NCBI GenBank assembly: GCA_023402355.1
Contig: JAEXCG010000152.1
Coordinates: 1 to 9,309, forward strand
Source of the DNA: Bacillota bacterium
GTDB lineage: Bacteria > Bacillota > Clostridia > Christensenellales > Aristaeellaceae
Length of the DNA: 9,309 bases
Direction of reading: 5' to 3'
Part shown: positions 1-5,646 of the stretch, in pieces
Numbering within the stretch: position 1 is the first letter of the stretch
How the letters are laid out: every line of letters begins with the position of its first letter
Program-made: the position numbers and the translations under genes
The notes under the pieces: generated by a model
Told to the model about the DNA's origin: nothing
The model's database searches: none
Seen by the model: only the letters and a program-made list of their open reading frames with translations

Positions 1-2955
1 GATCTGCTGCACCGACTGACGGAGCTGCCGCTCCAGATCGGACGTCTCCGTCAGCGCCGTGCGCGCCGCCGACGTCGCCGCCAGCGCGGAGCGCACATCG
101 GGCGTGTTCATCCCGCCCGTCGCGATCATTTGCCCTACCCACGCGTCCGTGCTGTTCTGGATCAGCCCCTTTTGCAGGGCTTCAAGCGCCTGCGGGTCGT
201 CCGCTATCTTCATCAGCTCCGCGCGCACCGCCAGCAGGTCGTCCGCCGTCAGCACCTTGCCGCTTTGAAGCGCCCGCTGCGCGACGCTCGCCAGCGCCGG
301 CACGGAAGCGCCCGCGCACCACAGCACCACCGTGAACGCCTCGGCCGTCCGTCCGGCCTCCGCGCCGTCCAGCAGCACCTTGCCCAGGTCCTCCACGCTG
401 CCGTAGCGCAGGTATTGCTCCAGCGCTTCCCCGCCCGCCGTTTCCAGCATGGCACGGCCCGTGTTGTCCAGCACCGTGCGCACGAACGGGCTGGTTGCCA
501 TCTCCCGCAGGTTCATCCAAAGCGTGCGCATCGTGGGCGTTCCGCCGTCCCCGATGCTCTTCTTCACGCCCATCAGCACCTGGGACGAGGCGGTCGAGTT
601 CGCGCCCTTCGGCCCCGGGATCAGCTCCACCGCAAACCGGATCAGCGCCCGGCCGAAGGCCGCGGTTTTCGCCATGTCCCAGTCGCCCGTCTCCAGCCCC
701 AGACGGTAGTAATCGTTGCCCATGGAGGAGATGCCCCCGACAAGGTTCCCCAGCCACGCGACGCCCGTCAGCTTTTGCGTCATGATCGACAGCAGCATGT
801 TCTCGAAGGTGTTCGTCGTGACGCAGGCGGCCTCGTACATTCGCTGTTCGCCCGGCGTGCCGTACTTTTGCACGAGCAGCCTGTTTTCCGTCTGCACGTC
901 GCGTTGATCCTGCGCGAAATTCCGGATCTGGTGCAGGTAGGCGCGCGTGTCGATGCCGAGCTCGTAGATGTCGCCGATCGTGCCGATCCGCTCCAGCGCG
1001 AGCTGCTTTTCGTCCTCCGAATAGTAGTTGTTGATGACGATCAGCGCGTCCTGCATGTACATCGTGCGCGCCCAGATTCCGTACAGCTCCTCGTAGTGCT
1101 GCTGGTTCAGGCGCACCGTCTCCTCAGGCGATCGGGTCAGCAGCATGTCCGCCGTATTGGCGAAGCCCTCCACGAACCGGGCGGTGCCCGATTCCACGCC
1201 CAAGGAGATCGCCTTGAGACTGCCGATGCCCTCGCCGTAGAGCTCGTAGTCGCGGTCGGTCAGGTAGTTCAGCGCCGCGGCCACGTAGCCCTGATCCGTG
1301 CGGTTCGCGACGGCGTTCTCAAGCGGCTTCTGGTAGACGCTGTCGTAGAGCTCCAGCGCGCTTTGCATGTAGCCCTCGGGGCTCCCCGCGCGGTCCGGAT
1401 TCTGCGCCCAAAACGTCTCCAGGTCCATGCCCTGCGACATGGCGAGCTGCTTTTCACGGATCAGGGGGCTCAGCGCGCTGTCCAGAAGCTGGAGGTCCTC
1501 GATTCCGTTTTCCAGCAGCATGCCCACCGCCGCGTCGTACTGCTCGCGAAAATAGGCGTCGCCGTCCGCGAACGCGTCCTGCGCGTTGAGCTGCGCGAGC
1601 ACCGTCCGGTCGTCGTCCGTCAGCGCGCCGTCCTGCTCGTGGGCCACGGCCGTGTACATCCGCAGGTTATACATCTCCTGGTTTTTTTGCCGCACGGCTT
1701 CGCCGATGGCCCTGTCGCGCTCGGTTCCCGCGTCGCGCGCCTCGCGCAGGCCGTCGTAAGAAAGAAACGCGTCGGGATGGTCCTTGTAATACCCGTCCAG
1801 CTGATAGTAGCCGCCGTCGCGCGCCGCCTGCTTGTCCCGCAGGTACTGCTCGATGCCCCAGCCGCGCTGCTCGTAAGACAGATGCGGGCTTTCCAGCAGC
1901 ATCAGCACGTCGTTGGCCTTCCGGCCCAGCAGAAAGGCGTACTCGTCTTCCTTGCTGTCGTGCGCGCCGGCGCCCAGCAACCACGTGTCGTCGCCGAGCT
2001 CGGGGTTTTCCGCGAGGACGCGCGCGACTTCCTCCATCGCCTCGTCCGTCAGGTAAGCGCCGCGCCCGGCCTTGAAGATCGCAAGGGCTTCCCCGATGCT
2101 CGCGGGGGTGTATTCTCCGGCGGCCTGCCGCACGGATTCCACGGCTTCTTTGGCCTCCATCTCCGGCGAGAGGTACCAGTCCTCCTGCGTGGCGTCGTAT
2201 GACGCCTCCCGCGTCTCGGCCACGGTCTGACCGTCTGCCGCGTCGGCGGGCTCCTGCGCGGACGTTTCATCCGGCGTCGCGGGCGTCTCGTTCAGCGCCG
2301 CGTCGTTTGCGCCCGCCGCCGTTTCATCCGGCGTTGCGGGCGTCTCGTTCAGCGCCGCGTCGTTTGTGTCCTGCGCGAGGGGTTCCTCCGCGCCGGATAA
2401 GCCGTCGTCCTCCGGCAGATCGGGCGTCTGCGGCCGCTGGCGCGCGAGAAAGCCCGGCGGCGTCCTGGCGTCCGGCTCCCGCGCCTGCGTCTCGCTTTGC
2501 CCGTCCGCCCAGCGCGTCTGCGCGGGGGCCGCCGTCTCCTGGGGCTTCGTCAGCGTGCGGAACCACGCCTCCAGCGCCTGCGGCCCCTGCACCCGCGCCT
2601 TGATGAACCCGTCCACGAACTGCCGGTCCAGCTCCGCGTCGTGCCGCAAAGACTCCGGCACCGGCGGGCCGAACGCCTCCTTCGTTTGGGTTCCCTGTGC
2701 GTTCGCGGCGGCGGCGCCCGCCGCCTTCGCCCTTGCGCCCGACGCCTTCGGCTTCGTTTCGTCCGTCGCTTTCGGGCGCTCCTCCGCGCCGGTTCCCGCC
2801 ATCCCGTTCAGCGCCCCGTTCGTGTCCTCCCGTCCCGTCGTCGCCGTCGGCGCGCTCGGACGCGCGCCCGTCCTGTGCGCGCCCTTCGCCCGGTTCTCCG
2901 CCTGTCGTTTGCCGCGCAGCTCGTCCGCCCTGCGCCTGCGCTCCTCCTCTGTCAC
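1..2955 (-). CDS. Large phage/integrative-element-like protein, N-terminal 985 residues (partial)
   Basis: The frame is open from a GTG at 2955 to the left edge, so the C-terminus is missing. The GTG is chosen because GGAGGA (2965-2970) sits 9 bases upstream and no other plausible start carries such a site. Residues 1 to about 240 are low-complexity, rich in Ala, Thr, Glu, Pro and Arg, and probably disordered; they include a 19-residue tandem repeat. From about 240 onward the protein looks folded and mainly helical, with many Tyr and acidic residues. Around 574-605 lies a Gly-rich stretch ending EGFANTADMLL. Residues about 717-780 run from an amphipathic segment through GGISSMGNDYY to ALIRFAVELIPG. 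Residues about 839-850 read ETAGGEALEQYL, followed by a hydrophobic stretch at about 874-890. As I recall it, this order (Gly-rich helix, S-x-MGNxYxxAL, VEL, then an E-rich GEALEE helix) is typical of very large virion or polyvalent proteins of Clostridia prophages and conjugative elements. No catalytic motif is visible in the part present. The coding frame is secure; the family call is inference. Confidence 0.85.
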   Translation of the reverse strand, partial: MTEEERRRRADELRGKRQAENRAKGAHRTGARPSAPTATTGREDTNGALNGMAGTGAEERPKATDETKPKASGARAKAAGAAAANAQGTQTKEAFGPPVPESLRHDAELDRQFVDGFIKARVQGPQALEAWFRTLTKPQETAAPAQTRWADGQSETQAREPDARTPPGFLARQRPQTPDLPEDDGLSGAEEPLAQDTNDAALNETPATPDETAAGANDAALNETPATPDETSAQEPADAADGQTVAETREASYDATQEDWYLSPEMEAKEAVESVRQAAGEYTPASIGEALAIFKAGRGAYLTDEAMEEVARVLAENPELGDDTWLLGAGAHDSKEDEYAFLLGRKANDVLMLLESPHLSYEQRGWGIEQYLRDKQAARDGGYYQLDGYYKDHPDAFLSYDGLREARDAGTERDRAIGEAVRQKNQEMYNLRMYTAVAHEQDGALTDDDRTVLAQLNAQDAFADGDAYFREQYDAAVGMLLENGIEDLQLLDSALSPLIREKQLAMSQGMDLETFWAQNPDRAGSPEGYMQSALELYDSVYQKPLENAVANRTDQGYVAAALNYLTDRDYELYGEGIGSLKAISLGVESGTARFVEGFANTADMLLTRSPEETVRLNQQHYEELYGIWARTMYMQDALIVINNYYSEDEKQLALERIGTIGDIYELGIDTRAYLHQIRNFAQDQRDVQTENRLLVQKYGTPGEQRMYEAACVTTNTFENMLLSIMTQKLTGVAWLGNLVGGISSMGNDYYRLGLETGDWDMAKTAAFGRALIRFAVELIPGPKGANSTASSQVLMGVKKSIGDGGTPTMRTLWMNLREMATSPFVRTVLDNTGRAMLETAGGEALEQYLRYGSVEDLGKVLLDGAEAGRTAEAFTVVLWCAGASVPALASVAQRALQSGKVLTADDLLAVRAELMKIADDPQALEALQKGLIQNSTDAWVGQMIATGGMNTPDVRSALAATSAARTALTETSDLERQLRQSVQQI
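2263..2364 (-). repeat. 57-bp tandem duplication within the large gene
   Basis: Two 45-bp blocks, 2263-2307 and 2320-2364, differ at one base and are spaced with a 57-bp period. They encode NDAALNETPATPDET twice (residues 198-212 and 217-231), joined by AAGA. The unit lies in the disordered N-terminal region, so it looks like an in-frame linker expansion and not a functional motif. Confidence 0.9.
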
Positions 2956-3003
2956 GGTTGATCTTCCTCCTTCGTGCCGGTATGGCTCCAAATTGCGCCC
3001 TAT

Positions 3004-3031
3004 GTTTTACCAACATTTCGGTTTTTTTCAA
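3004..3031 (-). promoter_or_regulatory. Candidate sigma-A promoter of the large minus-strand gene
   Basis: Read on the minus strand, TTGAAA (3026-3031, five of six consensus bases) is followed after 16 bases by TAAAAC (3004-3009, four of six). It lies in the only clearly AT-rich patch of the left half, and transcription would start near 2997, giving a leader of about 40 bases before the GTG at 2955. The position fits well; the -10 match is modest. Confidence 0.5.
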
Positions 3032-3059
3032 CCGCGAAACAGAATATTTTCCCACAAAA

Positions 3060-3108
3060 ATCGGTTGACAGCGCGGCTTTTCAGGCGAAAACCGCGGTGT
3101 CAACCGAT
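3060..3108. repeat. 17-bp inverted repeat, terminator-like on the minus strand
   Basis: ATCGGTTGACAGCGCGG (3060-3076) faces CCGCGGTGTCAACCGAT (3092-3108), pairing at 16 of 17 positions; four further T:A pairs and a C:G pair can form inside. On the minus strand the stem is followed directly by a run of five T, so it could act as an intrinsic terminator insulating the large gene from antisense transcription. On the plus strand there is no T-run. Its size and TTGACA-bearing arms also allow a protein-binding or recombination site. A partial third copy of the arm, TCAACCG, lies at 3028-3034. Confidence 0.7.
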
Positions 3109-3142
3109 GGGGCGCTTTATTTGGGCTGAGGAGGTCGGCAAA

Positions 3143-3171
3143 AGCGCGGCGGCGCTTGACACCGCCGCGCT
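3143..3171. repeat. 10-bp perfect inverted repeat around the -35 box, possible operator
   Basis: AGCGCGGCGG (3143-3152) faces CCGCCGCGCT (3162-3171) across nine bases that contain the -35 hexamer TTGACA (3156-3161). A dyad centred on the -35 box is a common place for a repressor. It carries the same TTGACA-S-CGC-S-G pattern as both arms of the inverted repeat at 3060-3108. No regulator gene that would obviously bind it is present. Confidence 0.45.
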
Positions 3172-3184
3172 GATACGGTAGGAT
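3156..3184 (+). promoter_or_regulatory. Strong sigma-A promoter of the AlkZ/YcaQ-like gene
   Basis: A perfect -35 box TTGACA (3156-3161) is followed after exactly 17 bases by TAGGAT (3179-3184, four of six). Transcription would start near 3191. The leader then contains two short GC hairpins, 3195-3208 and 3223-3236, the second ending just before the ribosome binding site GGGAGGA (3237-3243). Confidence 0.7.
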
Positions 3185-3249
3185 GAGGCCGGAAGGGGCG
3201 TCCGCCCCCGATGGAACAGGAAGGCCCCGACGGGCCGGGAGGACGACAG

Positions 3250-4452
3250 ATGGACGTCACGAAAGCACAAATCCGCGCCTTTCGGCTGCGCGCGCACCAT
3301 TTGGAGACGCGGCTGCCGCCGGGGGCGCTGGAGGAGGCGGCGGGCGCGTGCGGGCTGCAAAACTCGCCGCCCGGTGCCTTTGAGACGGCGATGCTCTGGC
3401 GGGTCGAGGGGTGCAGCCTGGAAGCGCTGCGCCGGGCGCTGTACGTGGGAAAGCGGCTCCTTCAAGCGTGGAGCTACCGGGGCGCGCCCGTGGTCTTCCC
3501 GACGGCGCAGAGCGGAGCGTTCCTGACCGCGCTGACCGCGCGCGAGGGGGAGGCGCCCTGGATTTACACGCAGGGCGTCGCGCTGGCGCTGGATTTCCTC
3601 GGGATGGACGCGGAGGACCTGCTTTGGCGCGTGCTGGACGCCTGCGCGCTGCTGGACGGGCGGACGGTGCGCGGCAAGGAGGCGCTGGACCAGTTGCTTG
3701 CGGACGCGGTGGAGCCGGGGCTGCCGGAGGAGAAGCGGGCGCTTTGGCGCGCGCCCTCGATGTACGGGCGGCCGGACAGGCAGACGGTCGGGGGCGCGGT
3801 GGTCTCGTTTCTGCTGCGGCCCTGCTCGTTTTGCTCGCGGGTGGTGTTCGGGGCGCGGGAGGGGACGAGCCCGACCTTCACCTCGTTTGCGCGCTGGACG
3901 GGCCGCGCGCCGGAGGAGGACCCGGACGCGCCGCGCGCGCTTGCGCGCAAGTTCCTGCACTGCTTTGGCCCGACGGACGAGACCGCGCTGATGGGCTTTC
4001 TGGGCTGCACGCGGCCGCAGGCCCGGCGGCTCTTCGCCGCAGCGGGCGGCGTGCAGGCGGTGCGCGTGGAGGGGAAGACCCGCTACGCGCTCCCGGAGGA
4101 CGCAGAGGACCTGCTCCTCGGCGCGGCGGAGGACGACCGGCTGCGCCTTTTGGGGCCGCACGACCCGTACCTCGACCTGCGCGACCGGGCGGTCATCCTG
4201 GAGGAGAGCGCGCGCCAGCGGATCGTCTGGCGCACGGTGGGCAACCCCGGCGTCATCCTGCGCGGCGGGCGGGTCGCGGGCGTGTGGACGGCGCGGGCGC
4301 GCGGGGAGAGGCTGGACGTTCTGTTTACGCCCTTTGAGCCGTGCGTGCGCGCGCGCTTCGGGGAGCTCGCGGCGCTCGCGGAGGAATACGCGGCCTTTCG
4401 CGCGCTGCGGCTGGAGGATTGCCGGGTGGAGGAGGACGTGGCGGGGAGCTGA
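3250..4452 (+). CDS. Winged-helix DNA-binding protein of the AlkZ/YcaQ (HTH_42) superfamily
   Basis: This is a 400-residue protein. ATG at 3250 is preferred over the in-frame ATG at 3211 because GGGAGGA (3237-3243) lies six bases before it; the earlier ATG has no such site and would add a Gly-rich 13-residue tail. Family features: an N-terminal RLRAHHLETRLP segment, GLQNSPPGAFETAMLWR (residues 36 to about 51), the LLQAWSYRGAPVVFPT strand-turn near residue 70-85, and a C-terminal HDPYLDLRDRAVIL near 304 followed by NPGVILRGGRVAGVW. Characterised members are DNA glycosylases: AlkZ removes azinomycin crosslinks, and E. coli YcaQ (AlkX) unhooks interstrand crosslinks. Glycosylase members use a Gln-x-Gln or Gln-x-Asp motif; here the equivalent looks like Q37-N38-S39, so activity is uncertain. 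The protein is expected to be cytoplasmic. It appears to be transcribed alone from the strong promoter at 3156. Family call fairly firm, function open. Confidence 0.85.
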   Translation: MDVTKAQIRAFRLRAHHLETRLPPGALEEAAGACGLQNSPPGAFETAMLWRVEGCSLEALRRALYVGKRLLQAWSYRGAPVVFPTAQSGAFLTALTAREGEAPWIYTQGVALALDFLGMDAEDLLWRVLDACALLDGRTVRGKEALDQLLADAVEPGLPEEKRALWRAPSMYGRPDRQTVGGAVVSFLLRPCSFCSRVVFGAREGTSPTFTSFARWTGRAPEEDPDAPRALARKFLHCFGPTDETALMGFLGCTRPQARRLFAAAGGVQAVRVEGKTRYALPEDAEDLLLGAAEDDRLRLLGPHDPYLDLRDRAVILEESARQRIVWRTVGNPGVILRGGRVAGVWTARARGERLDVLFTPFEPCVRARFGELAALAEEYAAFRALRLEDCRVEEDVAGS

Positions 4453-4453
4453 T

Positions 4454-4474
4454 AGAGGCGAAAAAGCCTCTTTG
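4454..4474 (+). terminator. Weak hairpin after the AlkZ/YcaQ-like gene
   Basis: AGAGGC (4454-4459) pairs with GCCTCT (4466-4471) around an A-rich loop, directly after the stop codon, and is followed by only TTG. The six-pair stem and short T-run suggest weak termination or a 3' end stabiliser. A better terminator lies 155 bases downstream. Confidence 0.35.
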
Positions 4475-4505
4475 AAAAGGCGGAAAGCCGGAGGGAGCAA
4501 AGGCG

Positions 4506-4546
4506 CAAAAAAGGCCCGCGCCGCGTGCTCGACAGGCGGCGTGGGC
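4506..4546 (-). terminator. Intrinsic terminator on the minus strand without an obvious gene
   Basis: An 11-pair stem, GCCCGCGCCGC (4514-4524) with GCGGCGTGGGC (4536-4546, one G-U pair), encloses an 11-base loop. Read on the minus strand it is followed by C and then six T (4512-4507), the classical form. No credible minus-strand gene ends here; the nearest upstream minus-strand gene stops at 5647, beyond the acetyltransferase. It therefore suggests a short unannotated minus-strand transcript, or an element that brought its own terminator. Confidence 0.6.
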
Positions 4547-4554
4547 ATGCTGTG

Positions 4555-4625
4555 CGCTGCGGGCAGGAAGGGGCTTACCTTTCAGGGGGGGATATTCCAC
4601 CGCAGCGGTCTTTGCGCTAAAGACC
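4555..4625. other. Structured intergenic segment, possible small RNA or leader element
   Basis: CGCTGCGG (4555-4562) pairs perfectly with CCGCAGCG (4600-4607), enclosing about 37 bases. Immediately after, GGTCTTT (4607-4613) pairs with AAAGACC (4619-4625) around a five-base loop. Together with the stems on either side this gives a dense series of helices with no convincing reading frame. I matched it to no riboswitch, T-box, 6S or SRP consensus that I could recall. It could be a small RNA on either strand, or the 3' untranslated region of the upstream gene. Confidence 0.4.
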
Positions 4626-4628
4626 AAG

Positions 4629-4668
4629 ACCGCCGGCAGGGGAAAGCTGCAAGGCGGTTTTTGTTTTA
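4629..4668 (+). terminator. Intrinsic terminator on the plus strand
   Basis: ACCGCC (4629-4634) pairs with GGCGGT (4653-4658), with an inner GCAG/CTGC helix (4636-4639 with 4647-4650), followed by TTTTTGTTTTATC. It is the first strong plus-strand terminator after the AlkZ/YcaQ-like gene. Its left arm can alternatively be taken by GCGGTCTT (4605-4612) pairing with AAGACCGC (4626-4633), so an antiterminated form is conceivable. Confidence 0.7.
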
Positions 4669-4789
4669 TCGTCTGTTCGATTTACAGGGCGCGTCCGCGC
4701 TCCGCTCTAGACCGGCGGCTGCGGGAAAAACGCCGCGAGGCCGCGCCGCGAAAGGGCGCCGGGGCATCCTTCCGCGACGCAGAAACCGC

Positions 4790-4818
4790 TGGAAAAACCC
4801 CGAAAGGTATGCTACAAT
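4790..4818 (+). promoter_or_regulatory. Extended -10 sigma-A promoter of the acetyltransferase gene
   Basis: TACAAT (4813-4818, five of six consensus bases) is preceded by TGC, giving an extended -10 (TGn). TGGAAA (4790-4795, four of six) lies 17 bases upstream. Transcription would start near 4825, leaving a leader of about 60 bases that can form a CCGGCG/CGCCGG hairpin (4831-4836 with 4846-4851). The promoter overlaps the in-frame ATG at 4809, which argues against that ATG as a start. Confidence 0.65.
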
Positions 4819-4886
4819 GCGGGAAAGCCCCCGGCGTCTTGGCGGCGCCGGCCGACGGGGGACGACGGACATCAGGAGCGTGCAGC

Positions 4887-5483
4887 ATGACCAAAGAGAC
4901 GAACACCCCGACCCTGGAGACGGAGCGCCTGGTTCTGCGCAGATTCACAGAGCGGGACATTCCGGCGCTGTTTGCGATTTACAGCGACCCGGAGGTCAAC
5001 CGGTTTTTGCCGTGGTTTCCGCTGAAAGACGAGGCGGAGGCCAGGAAGCTCTTTGAAGAGCAGTTCGAGACGGCGTATCAGGCGCCGCGCGGCTACCGGT
5101 ACGCGATCTGCCTGAAAAATGACGGCGTCCCGATCGGCTATGTGAACGTAGACACGAACGACAGCCACGACCTCGGCTACGGGCTGAGCCGGGCATTTTG
5201 GCACAGGGGGATCGTCACGGAGGCCTGCAAACGCGTCGTGCGGCAGGTGAAAGAGGACGCGATGCCCTACATCACGGCCACGCACGACGTGAACAACCCC
5301 CACAGCGGCGGGGTGATGAAGAAGCTGGGGATGCAGTACCGGTATTCCTACGAGGAGCAATGGCAGCCCAAGGACATCCTCGTGACGTTCAGGATGTACC
5401 AGTTAAACCTCGACGGGAACGACGGGCGGACCTACATGAAATACTGGGATACCTACGAGAGGCACTTCGTGGAATCCCTCTGA
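4887..5483 (+). CDS. GNAT-family N-acetyltransferase (RimJ/RimL-like)
   Basis: This is a 198-residue cytoplasmic enzyme expected to move an acetyl group from acetyl-CoA to an amine; the substrate is unknown. ATG at 4887 is chosen because AGGAG (4874-4878) lies eight bases upstream and because the in-frame ATG at 4809 falls inside the promoter. Family features: ETERLVLRRFTERDIPALF at the N-terminus (residues 11-29), YAICLKNDGVPIGYVNVD as the central strands (72-89), LGYGLSRAFWHRGIVTEA as the acetyl-CoA-binding motif A region (97-113), and NNPHSGGVMKKLGM near the end of the fold (136-149). Length is normal for the Acetyltransf_3 group. In the pyrophosphate loop, WHRGIV stands where W-G-K-G-Y-A is usual, so two small residues are replaced. 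It is monocistronic: own promoter, own terminator, and convergent with the kinase operon. Confidence 0.88.
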   Translation: MTKETNTPTLETERLVLRRFTERDIPALFAIYSDPEVNRFLPWFPLKDEAEARKLFEEQFETAYQAPRGYRYAICLKNDGVPIGYVNVDTNDSHDLGYGLSRAFWHRGIVTEACKRVVRQVKEDAMPYITATHDVNNPHSGGVMKKLGMQYRYSYEEQWQPKDILVTFRMYQLNLDGNDGRTYMKYWDTYERHFVESL

Positions 5484-5590
5484 ATCCCGAACGGCGCGGA
5501 CAAAAAACGGGCCGCCGGGCGGATCACTCAGCGCGGCGGCCACGGACGATCGGCCGACAGGCGGCCCTTATCCGGCGGCTTTCCCTGTGA

Positions 5591-5620
5591 ATAGGCCTTT
5601 TTCAGGCCTGTTTTTTTCTT
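5591..5620 (+). terminator. Intrinsic terminator of the acetyltransferase gene
   Basis: AGGCCT (5593-5598) pairs with AGGCCT (5604-5609) around TTTTC, extended by a T-G and an A-T pair, and is followed by seven T, C, then TTTT. It lies 110 bases after the stop codon. On the minus strand the same stem is not followed by T, so it is one-directional. Confidence 0.8.
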
Positions 5621-5626
5621 TTGGGC

Positions 5627-5644
5627 CGGGGCGATCAGGCCCCG
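5627..5644 (-). terminator. GC hairpin at the end of the kinase operon
   Basis: CGGGGC (5627-5632) pairs with GCCCCG (5639-5644) just beyond the kinase stop codon. Read on the minus strand it is followed by GGCCCAAAAG and not by a T-run, so it is at best a weak or factor-assisted terminator. The region 5484-5590 holds further GC-rich self-complementary stretches, none convincing as a separate feature. Confidence 0.25.
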
Positions 5645-5646
5645 CG

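Noticed and set aside
130..2202. 690-codon plus-strand open frame
   Set aside because: It is codon-aligned antisense to the large minus-strand gene, rich in Arg, His, Gln and Val with no recognisable domain and no ribosome binding site; typical artefact of high GC at third positions.
3211..3249. Earlier ATG for the AlkZ/YcaQ-like gene
   Set aside because: No ribosome binding site before 3211, while GGGAGGA is well placed before 3250.
3100..4548. 482-codon minus-strand frame opposite the AlkZ/YcaQ-like gene
   Set aside because: Arg/Pro/Ala-rich, no domain and no start signal; the plus-strand frame has clear family motifs, a promoter and a ribosome binding site.
4505..4668. Known riboswitch, T-box, SRP, 6S or tmRNA
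   Set aside because: None of the conserved cores I know (T-box AGGGTGGNACC, TPP, glycine, cobalamin, c-di-GMP, SRP GGAAGGAAGCA) is present; left as an unassigned structured region.
4334..5056. 240-codon plus-strand frame bridging the intergenic region
   Set aside because: It runs through the end of one gene, two terminators and a promoter, and overlaps the acetyltransferase in another frame; no domain.
5509..5567. Complementary GGGCCGCC and GGCGGCCC segments after the acetyltransferase gene
   Set aside because: Several overlapping alternative pairings in very GC-rich sequence, no T-run and no gene context; probably compositional.
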